From the NCBI RefSeq assembly GCF_050587525.1, contig NZ_JBOBFT010000002.1, positions 186,001 to 250,000 on the forward strand: a stretch of 64,000 bases of DNA, written 5' to 3'. Source of the DNA: Plantibacter sp050587525. Its GTDB lineage: Bacteria; Actinomycetota; Actinomycetes; Actinomycetales; Microbacteriaceae. Both the position numbers and the translations under genes were made by a program. This document shows positions 57,442-64,000 of the stretch, one piece after another. Numbering within the stretch: the first letter of the stretch is position 1; each line of letters starts with the position of its first letter. The notes below the pieces were generated by a model. The model was not told the DNA's origin. It made no database searches and saw nothing but the letters and a program-made list of their open reading frames with translations.

Positions 57442-59379
57442 ATGACGAGCAGTGCGGATACGGTCTTCCTCGCGGGAGCGGTCTACCACGGACCAGGATC
57501 ACGCCCGCGCTCAGGAGCCGTCGCCGTCACGGCCGGGCGTGTGTCCGCACTCGATCAGGACGCCATCGCCTCGATCGGTGAGTCCACGTGCGTCATCGAA
57601 GCCCCCGACGGCCTCCTCCTCCCGGGGTTCGTCGACGCGCATATCCACCCCGTCGAGGGCGGACTCGAACGGATGCGCTGCGATCTCTCCGGGCACCGGA
57701 CCGCAGCGGACTACCTCGACGCGATCGCCGCGTACGCCGCGTCCCACCCCGACCTCCCGTGGATCGTCGGAGGCGGCTGGCAGCAGTCCGCCTTCCCCGG
57801 TGGCACCCCGCTCGCGGCCGATCTCGACCGCATCGTCCCCGACCGACCCGTCTTCCTCCAGAATCGCGACCATCACGGCGCCTGGGTGAACGCGGCTGCG
57901 CTCCGGCTCGCCGGCATCGACCGCTCCACCCCGGACCCGGCCGATGGTCGGATCGAACGCGACGACGACGGCTCCCCGAACGGCACGCTCCACGAAGGGG
58001 CGCGCGGGCTTGTCTCGTACCTCGTCCCGGAGGACACGGCGGACGACACGATCGAAGCACTCATCGCCGCACAGGCGTACCTGCACTCGGTCGGCGTGAC
58101 GGGTTGGCAGGACGCGATCGTGGGCGACGCGGACAACCACTCGGACACGAGCGGCGCGTATCTCGCGGCGGCCTCATCGGGAGCGCTCACCGGTCATGTG
58201 GTCGGCGCGCTCTGGTGGGACCGGAGTCGCGGCCTCGAGCAGATCCCGGACCTCATCGCCAGGCGGGACGCGATCGCTGCCGCAGGCGAAGCGGCAGGCC
58301 AAGCGGCAGGCCCAGCCCGCGCACGGAGCGCAAGCCCTTGGCCGGGGCGTTTCACGGCGGGCACGATCAAGATCATGCAGGACGGCATCCCGGAGAACCG
58401 CACGGCGGCGATGATCGAGCCCTACCTGGGCGGCAGCGGCGAGCGCGGGGGCGACAGCAGCACGAACAGCGCACCGAACCCGAACCACCACGGCCACAGC
58501 CACTCGCACCACCACCACGCCCCGGACAGCGGCATCTCCTTCGTCGAGCCGGAACTCCTCGCCGAAGCGGTCACCCAGCTCGACGCGGCCGGCTTCCAGG
58601 TCCACTTCCACGCCATCGGGGACCGGGCCGTCCGAGAGTGCCTCGACGCGGTCGAAGCCGCCATCGCCCGCAACGGCCCGTCGCTCTGCCGGCATCACAT
58701 CGCGCACGTCCAGATCGTGCACCCCGACGACGTGCCGCGGTTCGCGGACCTCGACGTCACGATGAACATCCAGTCGCTGTGGGCGACGTGGGAACCGCAG
58801 ATGGTCGAGCTCAACCTCCCGATCCTCGGCGACGAGCGAGCGGGTTGGCAGTATCCGTTCGCGGACGCCGTCCGCTCGGGAGCGAGACTGTGCGCAGGCT
58901 CCGACTGGCCGGTCACGACCCCGGACCCCTGGGCCGCCCTCCACGTCGCCGTCAACCGCACGCTCCCCGCGGACGACCCCGACTACAACCCGCTCCCCCT
59001 GAATCGGAACCAGGCGCTCACGCTCGACGATGCGATCGCCGCGTACACGGCCGGCTCCAACCGGGTGAACCACCGCGACGACGCCGGGACGATCCAGGTG
59101 GGCGCCGTCGCAGATCTCGTCCTGACCGACCGTGACCCGTTCCGCGGCGATCCGCAGGACATCCACCGCACCCGCACGGTCGGCACGTGGGTCGCCGGTC
59201 GCCGGGTCTTCACCGCGCAACCCGAGCAGCCCGCGCGACCCGAGCAGCCCGCGCGAGACGAACCGTCCACGAAGGTCACCGAGTCCGGCGCTCGGACCAC
59301 CCACGCCTCATCGACCAGCCCATCCGCCCACGACCGGGACCGCGCCCGCGATCCCACCACCGTCCGCCCGTCCCACTGA
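57442..59379 (+). CDS. YtcJ-like amidohydrolase (family 3) with His-rich insertion
   Basis: A 645-residue metal-dependent hydrolase. FVDAHIHPVEGG is the HxH site, VGGGWQQSAFPGG and LQNRDHHGAWVN mark the YtcJ subgroup, GTIKIMQDGIPENRTA, HFHAIGDRAVRECLDAVE and GSDWPVTTPDPW (Asp) complete it. Relatives hydrolyse N-substituted formamides or unknown amides. Two oddities: a His-rich insertion at ~345-370 (NHHGHSHSHHHHAPDSG) and a charged C-terminal extension of ~50 residues with ARPEQPARPEQPARDE. A downstream amino-acid ABC importer starts 37 bp later, suggesting that the hydrolase releases or processes an imported amino compound. Confidence 0.88.
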   Translation: MTSSADTVFLAGAVYHGPGSRPRSGAVAVTAGRVSALDQDAIASIGESTCVIEAPDGLLLPGFVDAHIHPVEGGLERMRCDLSGHRTAADYLDAIAAYAASHPDLPWIVGGGWQQSAFPGGTPLAADLDRIVPDRPVFLQNRDHHGAWVNAAALRLAGIDRSTPDPADGRIERDDDGSPNGTLHEGARGLVSYLVPEDTADDTIEALIAAQAYLHSVGVTGWQDAIVGDADNHSDTSGAYLAAASSGALTGHVVGALWWDRSRGLEQIPDLIARRDAIAAAGEAAGQAAGPARARSASPWPGRFTAGTIKIMQDGIPENRTAAMIEPYLGGSGERGGDSSTNSAPNPNHHGHSHSHHHHAPDSGISFVEPELLAEAVTQLDAAGFQVHFHAIGDRAVRECLDAVEAAIARNGPSLCRHHIAHVQIVHPDDVPRFADLDVTMNIQSLWATWEPQMVELNLPILGDERAGWQYPFADAVRSGARLCAGSDWPVTTPDPWAALHVAVNRTLPADDPDYNPLPLNRNQALTLDDAIAAYTAGSNRVNHRDDAGTIQVGAVADLVLTDRDPFRGDPQDIHRTRTVGTWVAGRRVFTAQPEQPARPEQPARDEPSTKVTESGARTTHASSTSPSAHDRDRARDPTTVRPSH

Positions 59380-59416
59380 TGTCCACCGTCCCACCGATCG
59401 AGCAAGGAACCCCTTC

Positions 59417-60310
59417 ATGAGAACCAGATATCTGCTCCCCGCAGCACTCGTCGCCTCCGCGGCCCTCCTCCTCACGGGTTGCGTCAACAACGAGGTCGCA
59501 ACGCCGACGAGCGGTGGATCGGCCGGCGCCGTCTCCGTCGACAAGGCCGCCGCTGCACTCCTGCCGGACGACGTCACCAAGGCAGGCAAGCTCATCATCG
59601 GAACGGACGCGAGCTACGCGCCCAACGAGTTCAAGGACGCCGACGGCAACCCGATCGGTTGGGAGATCGAACTGGCCGATGCGATGGCCGCGAAGCTCGG
59701 CCTCACGACCGACTACCAGGTCGCCAAATTCGACAACATCATCCCGAGCATCACGGGCGGCAAGTACGACGTGGGCCTCTCCTCGTTCTTCGACACGAAG
59801 GAACGGCAGCAGCAGGTCGACATGATCGACTACTACACGGCCGGCATCCAGTGGGCGGCGCCCAAGGGCAAGACCGTCGACCCCGACAACGCGTGCGGCC
59901 TGAAGGTCGCCGTCCAGAACGGCACGACCGAGGCGCTCGAAGACGTCCCGGCGAAGTCGCAGGCCTGTGTCGATGCCGGCAAGCCCGCCATCCAGGCCCT
60001 CGGCTACGACACGCAGGATGAAGCCACCGCCGCCGTGACACTGGGCCGTGCCGATGCGATGTCCGCCGACTCGCCCGTCGTCCAGTACGCCGTGCAGCAG
60101 AGCAAGGACAAGCTCGAACTCTCCGGCGACGTCTACTCCACCTTCCTCTACGGGATGCCCATCAAGAAGGATCGCGGCGACCTCGCCAAGGCCCTCCAGA
60201 CGGCTCTGCAGTCCCTGCAGGACGACGGCACCTACACGAAGATCCTCGCGAAGTGGGGCGTCGAGTCCGGCGCCATCCCGAAGATCGACGTCAACGGCGC
60301 GACGAGCTGA
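59417..60310 (+). CDS. Polar amino-acid ABC binding lipoprotein
   Basis: A 297-residue family 3 solute-binding lipoprotein. Lipobox LLLTGC (Cys 22). LIIGTDASYAPNEFKDADGN, GWEIELADAMAAKLGL, FDNIIPSITGGKYDVGLSSF, and DACGL-type K/V strand KVAVQNGTTEALEDV. ATG 59417 begins the signal peptide. First gene of a three-gene importer, co-directional with the amidohydrolase. Confidence 0.93.
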   Translation: MRTRYLLPAALVASAALLLTGCVNNEVATPTSGGSAGAVSVDKAAAALLPDDVTKAGKLIIGTDASYAPNEFKDADGNPIGWEIELADAMAAKLGLTTDYQVAKFDNIIPSITGGKYDVGLSSFFDTKERQQQVDMIDYYTAGIQWAAPKGKTVDPDNACGLKVAVQNGTTEALEDVPAKSQACVDAGKPAIQALGYDTQDEATAAVTLGRADAMSADSPVVQYAVQQSKDKLELSGDVYSTFLYGMPIKKDRGDLAKALQTALQSLQDDGTYTKILAKWGVESGAIPKIDVNGATS

Positions 60311-60312
60311 CC

Positions 60313-61326
60313 ATGAGCGACCCGTTCCGAAGCGCCCCGGCGTCCGGATCGGTCCCTTCGGGGACTCCGGCGCCGGGGGCGCAGGACAGCCCGCCACCGC
60401 TCAAGGTGGTCCGCCTCCGTCACCCGTGGCGGAACGTGTTCGCGGTGATCATCCTGGTGCTGCTCGCCGCGGTCATCTACGACGCGGCGCTCCGCCCGGC
60501 ATACGACTGGCCAGCCGTCGGCAAGTACGTCTTCGACCGTCGGATCACCCTGGCCGCGCTCATCACCCTGCAATTGACGGTGTACTCGATGATCGGGGCC
60601 ATCGTCCTCGGTGTGCTGCTCGCGATCATGCGCCTCTCCGACAATCCGGTGCTGAAGAGCATCGCGGCGGCGTACGTCTGGCTGTTCCGCGGCACACCCG
60701 TCTATGTGCAGCTCGTGTTCTGGGGACTCCTGTCGACGATCTACCCGACCCTCAACATCGGGCTGCCCTTCCTCCCGCCGATCGCGCAACTGCCGACCGA
60801 TGCCGCCCTCAGCACCTTCTGGATCGCCGTCATCGGCCTGGCTCTCAACGAGGCCGCCTACATGTCGGAGATCGTCCGCGCCGGCCTCATGTCGGTCGAC
60901 CGCGGGCAGGATGAGGCGTCGACAGCCCTCGGCATGAGCTGGGGACAGACGATGCGGCGGGTCATCCTGCCGCAGTCGATGCGCATCATCATCCCGCCGA
61001 CCGGCAACGAGGTCATCTCGATGCTCAAGACGACGTCGCTCGTGACGGCCGTCCCGTTCACGCAGGAGCTGTACACGAGGTCGCGGGACATCTCATCGGA
61101 GACGTTCAACCCCATTCCGCTGCTCATCGTCGCCTCCCTCTGGTACCTGCTGTTCACCTCGATCATGATGGTCGGCCAGTATTTCCTCGAGAAGCGGTTC
61201 GCGCGCGGGCTGACGCGCGTGGACATCGCGAACGGGGCGACCGGCGTGGACGGTGAGGTGCTCACGGGCACCATTCCGACCGACCCGCCGACACCCAGCG
61301 GCACGAGCCCGGGAGGGACCGCATGA
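60313..61326 (+). CDS. Polar amino-acid ABC permease (HisM family)
   Basis: A 337-residue permease, ATG 2 bp after the binding-protein stop. The N-terminal ~35 residues are a Pro/Ser/Gly cytoplasmic leader. Helices begin NVFAVIILVLLAAVIYDAAL; ITLAALITLQLTVYSMIGAI and FRGTPVYVQLVFW are HisM-type; the ATPase contact is NEAAYMSEIVRAGLMSVDRG then GQDEASTALGMSWGQTMRRV. C-terminal tail is Thr/Pro-rich. Confidence 0.93.
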   Translation: MSDPFRSAPASGSVPSGTPAPGAQDSPPPLKVVRLRHPWRNVFAVIILVLLAAVIYDAALRPAYDWPAVGKYVFDRRITLAALITLQLTVYSMIGAIVLGVLLAIMRLSDNPVLKSIAAAYVWLFRGTPVYVQLVFWGLLSTIYPTLNIGLPFLPPIAQLPTDAALSTFWIAVIGLALNEAAYMSEIVRAGLMSVDRGQDEASTALGMSWGQTMRRVILPQSMRIIIPPTGNEVISMLKTTSLVTAVPFTQELYTRSRDISSETFNPIPLLIVASLWYLLFTSIMMVGQYFLEKRFARGLTRVDIANGATGVDGEVLTGTIPTDPPTPSGTSPGGTA

Positions 61327-62144
61327 CCGCCGACACGACGCCAACGCCGCCGAGCCCACCGAGTTCGCCGAGCCCGCGGACCGCGCTGCCGATGGTGCAG
61401 GCGGAGCGCGTGGTCAAGCGCTTCGGCTCGAACACGGTCCTCAAGGACATCTCCCTGACGGTGCAGCGTGGCGAGGTCATGTGCCTCATCGGGCCGTCCG
61501 GCTCCGGCAAGTCGACGTTCCTCCGCTGCATCAACCACCTGGAACGGGTCGACGGCGGACGGCTGCTCGTGGAGGGCGACCTCATCGGGTACCGCGAGCG
61601 CGGCGACACGCTGTACGAACTCAAACCGAAGGAGGCCGCGAAACAGCGTCGTGACATCGGCATGGTGTTCCAGCGGTTCAACCTGTTCCCGCATATGACG
61701 GCGCTCGAGAACATCGTCGAGGCGCCCATGCAGGTGAAGGGGCAGCGGCGAGCGGCGGCGGAACAGCGGGCGAAGGAACTGCTCGACCGCGTCGGCCTGT
61801 CCGACAAGGCTGCGGCCTACCCGGGGCACCTGTCCGGCGGGCAGCAGCAACGGGTCGCGATCGCCAGAGCGTTGGCGATGGACCCGAAGCTCATGCTGTT
61901 CGACGAGCCGACGTCCGCGCTCGACCCGGAACTCGTCGGCGACGTGCTCGACGTCATGAAGGGCCTCGCGCGCGACGGCATGACGATGATCGTGGTCACG
62001 CACGAGATGGGCTTCGCGAGGGAGGTCGCCGACTCGCTCGTCTTCATGGACCAGGGCGTCGTCGTCGAGTCCGGCGATCCTCGCACGGTCCTCGCCGACC
62101 CGCAGCACGCTCGGACCCGCGCGTTCCTCTCCAAGGTGCTGTAG
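61323..62144 (+). CDS. Polar amino-acid ABC ATPase (GlnQ/HisP type)
   Basis: A 273-residue ATPase, ATGA-overlapping the permease. Walker A GPSGSGKSTFLRC, Q-loop MVFQRFNLFPHMTALENIV, signature LSGGQQQRVAIARAL, Walker B LMLFDEPTSALDPELVGDVL, H-loop VVTHEMGFAREVAD. Thr/Pro/Ser-rich first 22 residues. A strong hairpin follows at 62182. Confidence 0.95.
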   Translation: MTADTTPTPPSPPSSPSPRTALPMVQAERVVKRFGSNTVLKDISLTVQRGEVMCLIGPSGSGKSTFLRCINHLERVDGGRLLVEGDLIGYRERGDTLYELKPKEAAKQRRDIGMVFQRFNLFPHMTALENIVEAPMQVKGQRRAAAEQRAKELLDRVGLSDKAAAYPGHLSGGQQQRVAIARALAMDPKLMLFDEPTSALDPELVGDVLDVMKGLARDGMTMIVVTHEMGFAREVADSLVFMDQGVVVESGDPRTVLADPQHARTRAFLSKVL

Positions 62145-62181
62145 GCGCGCTGCGCGCCCGCCCGGCGCGGTTCAGTTGGCG

Positions 62182-62218
62182 GTTCGGGTGGGTGGGATCG
62201 CTTCCCACCCACCCGAAC
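62182..62218. terminator. Strong bidirectional terminator hairpin
   Basis: Perfect 16-bp arms GTTCGGGTGGGTGGGA / TCCCACCCACCCGAAC with a 5-nt loop, flanked by a weaker outer GGTTCA/TGAACC pair. Between convergent genes. Confidence 0.88.
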
Positions 62219-62243
62219 TGCGCCGTGAACCCTCGTCGTCGCT

Positions 62244-63011
62244 CTACCGGCGGGCGATGGCCCGTGCAACGAGCACCACGACGGTGACGGCAGCGATGCC
62301 CACACCCGCGACGACCGCGATCGTGGCTGCCGGGTGCTTGCGGTACTGCTGTTCGAGTTCGTCGGCGACGGAGTCGACCGTCGACGTCACACGATCGGTC
62401 GCTTCACCGACGGTGTCGCTCACAGCGTGACGGACGTCGTCCGCGGCCGATTGCACGGCGTCCTGTGCTTTCGCGGCGGCGTGCTGGCCGTCGGCGACCG
62501 CGTTCTTGGCGGCGTCCCGAACCCCCGCCACTCCGTCCTTCACCGCGCCGGTCGCGCCGCTCACACCGTCGGCCGCAGCGTGGGTGACGCCGTCGACTCC
62601 GTCCTTCACAGCGTGCTTGGCGTCGTCGACCCCGCCGACGACTGCCGCTTTCGCGTCCTTCACGCCGTCTTGCACCGCGTTCTTGGCACCTGACACGCCC
62701 TCCTTCACGGCGTTCTTGGCATCCGCGGCGCCCTCCTTCACAGCGTTCTTCGCATCCGCGGCGCCGTCCTTCACGGCGTTCTTGGCATCGGCCGCGCCGT
62801 CCTTCACGGCGTCCTTCGCATCACCGATGCCGTCGGCCGCCGCGCGTTTGGCTCCGCGAACGCCGTCGGAGACCGCCTGCGTCGCATCGCCGACACCGTC
62901 TTTCACGGCCTCCGCGCCGTGCTTCGCTGCCTCTGCGCCGTCTTTCACCGCATCCGCTCCGTGCTTCGCTGCTGCTGCTGCCTGGTCCCGTGCGTCGTCG
63001 TGTTCAGCCAT
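62244..63011 (-). CDS. 11-mer-repeat, LEA-like tail-anchored protein
   Basis: A 255-residue protein with no recognised enzyme domain. From ~20 to ~190 it is a run of 11-residue amphipathic repeats of the form AVKDGAADAKN, AVKEGVSGAKN, AVVGGVDDAKH, the periodicity of group 3 LEA proteins and synuclein/apolipoprotein helices. It has no Trp and almost no aromatics until the end. A C-terminal linker ELEQQYRKHPAAT leads into one helix (IAVVAGVGIAAVTVVVLVARA) and IARR, so it is anchored by its tail with the repeats in the cytoplasm. AAGGAG 6 nt before ATG 63011. Likely a desiccation/osmotic or membrane-protecting protein; inference only. Confidence 0.85.
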   Translation of the reverse strand: MAEHDDARDQAAAAAKHGADAVKDGAEAAKHGAEAVKDGVGDATQAVSDGVRGAKRAAADGIGDAKDAVKDGAADAKNAVKDGAADAKNAVKEGAADAKNAVKEGVSGAKNAVQDGVKDAKAAVVGGVDDAKHAVKDGVDGVTHAAADGVSGATGAVKDGVAGVRDAAKNAVADGQHAAAKAQDAVQSAADDVRHAVSDTVGEATDRVTSTVDSVADELEQQYRKHPAATIAVVAGVGIAAVTVVVLVARAIARR

Positions 63012-63120
63012 GTCCGCTCCTTGTCCGTCTCGTCGAGTCTCGTCCTCGTGGGCTTTCCCGTCGAGTGTCGAATACGTTCTCACAGGTAGGACGGACCCAT
63101 CGCCCCCTTCGTCACGTGGG

Positions 63121-63219
63121 GTTGCACAATTCAGGAACATCCGCACAATTCAGGAGGATTCCGCGCGACACACCGGTCGATCGTCCTGAATTGTGCACAT
63201 CATCCTGAATTGTGAAACC
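63121..63219. repeat. Palindromic double hairpin, family C copy 2
   Basis: Same four half-sites as copy 1 at 43273: GTTGCACAATTCAGGA, GCACAATTCAGGAGGAT, ATCGTCCTGAATTGTGC, ATCATCCTGAATTGTGAAAC. The left 35 bp are nearly identical between copies. Confidence 0.92.
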
Positions 63220-63259
63220 CCTGGTGGGAGGGATAAGCCGGGATACGACGACGGGACGG

Positions 63260-63916
63260 TCAGAGCACGACGGTCAAGGCGCCGCCCGGCCCGGCGGTCA
63301 CCGTCACGGCCCGGTAGTCGGGAATGCGCGGAAGGCCGTCGGTGATCTCGCCCGCGTAGTCGCCAACGACCACGACCTGCATGCCGGCAGCGACCCCGGC
63401 GCGCAGGCCTGCATCGGCGTCCTCGAACACGACGACGTCTGCCGGTTCCAACCCCAGCCGAGCTGCGGCCGCAAGGTATCCCTGCGGGTCGGGCTTGCCC
63501 GACGTCACGTCCTCGGCGGCGACGATGACCGGCGGGATCGGGATGCCGACGACGCCCATGCGCGCCCGAGCGAGTTCACCGGGCGCCGACGTCACGAGAC
63601 CGACCACAGCGGAGGGCAGCGATGCGACGAACGCGGCGGCCCCCGGGATCTCGACGATGCCCTCCGTCATCGACATCTCCTCGGCGATGAGCGATGTCAC
63701 CTCGAGGTCGACGTCGATTCCGGGGGTTCCGTACACGGCGATCGTCTCGGACGCCCGTCGTCCGTGTGCGAACGCGAGCAGTTCGGCCGGTTCAGCGCCG
63801 TGACGCACAGCGAACGCCGACCACACGATCTCGACGACGGAGGTGGAGTCGACGAGTGTGCCGTCCATGTCGAACAGCACCCCGTTCACGGTCAATGTGG
63901 TGCGTGCTTCGCTCAT
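63260..63916 (-). CDS. HAD-family sugar phosphatase / phosphoglucomutase-like
   Basis: A 218-residue subfamily IA HAD hydrolase. Nucleophile GVLFDMDGTLVDST (Asp ~16), cap helices with AFAHGRRASETIAVYG, motif II VVGLVTSAPGELARARM, lysine in VTSGKPDPQGYLAAAARLGL, Asp in VVVFEDADAGLRAGVAAG. The SGKPDPQGYL form is typical of 2-deoxyglucose-6-phosphate and glycerol/sugar phosphatases. I prefer ATG 63916 (GGAG upstream) to 63937. Exact sugar unknown. Confidence 0.9.
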   Translation of the reverse strand: MSEARTTLTVNGVLFDMDGTLVDSTSVVEIVWSAFAVRHGAEPAELLAFAHGRRASETIAVYGTPGIDVDLEVTSLIAEEMSMTEGIVEIPGAAAFVASLPSAVVGLVTSAPGELARARMGVVGIPIPPVIVAAEDVTSGKPDPQGYLAAAARLGLEPADVVVFEDADAGLRAGVAAGMQVVVVGDYAGEITDGLPRIPDYRAVTVTAGPGGALTVVL

Positions 63917-63938
63917 CCGCCCATTCTCCAGCAACATC

Positions 63939-64000
63939 CCGCCGAGGTGAGGCTTCCGGTTGTTCTGGAGGCGCTTGGACGACCGGAAGCCTCACCTCGG
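63939..64000. repeat. Palindromic hairpin element, family A copy 2 (cut by window end)
   Basis: Same arms as 13447-13511 (core GAGGTGAGGCTTCCGG), loop different (TTGTTCTGGAGGCGCTTGG). The last bases of the right arm lie beyond the window. Here it sits just upstream of the HAD gene, not at a gene end. Confidence 0.9.

Noticed and set aside
1..64000. tRNA, rRNA or riboswitch genes
   Set aside because: I looked in the larger gaps for cloverleaf ends, CCA-adjacent stems and conserved riboswitch cores and found none I could support; a covariance-model search would be decisive.

Overview
The window comes from a high-GC Gram-positive actinobacterium, most likely a member of the Microbacteriaceae. 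The grounds are the strongly G/C-biased third positions, frequent GTG and TTG starts, tight ATGA gene overlaps, lipoprotein substrate-binding proteins, DtxR/IdeR-type iron boxes, a Corynebacterium-style HtaA/HmuTUV haem locus, a class E (LAXTG-type) sortase signal, and a very abundant dispersed repeat built on CTTCGACAGGCTCAG. It looks like ordinary chromosome: no integrase, transposase, phage gene, CRISPR array, rRNA or tRNA was recognised.

Layout. 1-8.5 kb: start of a sugar-type ABC binding protein, a ROK repressor with its operator, a ZapE-like ATPase, glycerol dehydrogenase, an atypical SDR epimerase, and a two-gene glycan operon (GT2 glycosyltransferase plus WecE-like sugar aminotransferase). 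8.6-12 kb: haem ABC importer (hmuTUV-like) under an iron box. 12.2-13.4 kb: LysE exporter and divergent Lrp regulator. 13.6-24.7 kb: divergent haem-surface locus, with a 2,056-residue protein carrying three HtaA and many Ig-like domains plus an LASTG anchor on one side, and two membrane-anchored HtaA-locus proteins on the other. A 54-bp array of three overlapping iron boxes separates them. 24.9-33.4 kb: SCP2-like protein, purD, alpha/beta hydrolase, MFS exporter with PadR regulator, purC, a two-TM protein and a VOC protein. 33.6-41.5 kb: phosphonate operon phnD-phnC-phnE(fused)-HpnW-PhnX-like-HpnZ, all on the minus strand. 42-54.3 kb: an esterase, then a putrescine/GABA catabolic block: PucR (GabR-like) regulator divergent from gabT, gabD, aminobutyraldehyde dehydrogenase, putrescine oxidase, a universal stress protein and an APC permease. 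54.4-57 kb: purS-purQ, then a divergent HxlR/quinone-reductase pair. 57.4-62.1 kb: YtcJ-like amidohydrolase plus a polar amino-acid ABC importer. 62.2-64 kb: an 11-mer-repeat tail-anchored protein and a HAD phosphatase.

How the genes work together. Three coherent systems stand out. (i) Iron-regulated haem capture at the cell surface and import. (ii) Phosphonate uptake plus a HAD hydrolase and two redox enzymes that would take an aminophosphonate-type substrate to phosphate and a C2 product. (iii) Putrescine to 4-aminobutanal to GABA to succinate semialdehyde to succinate.

The most unusual layer is not a gene. Intergenic spaces are filled with two kinds of repeated DNA: the CTTCGACAGGCTCAG repeat, in both orientations and at nearly 20 loci, and at least six families of long perfect or near-perfect hairpins, four of which have two copies each in this window. 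Both kinds enter coding sequence: the dispersed repeat is translated in the haem permease, the PhnE linker and the PhnC tail, and one hairpin forms the 3' end of the HpnW gene. A second oddity is a PhnX-like hydrolase carrying an Asp-rich insertion of about 80 residues.
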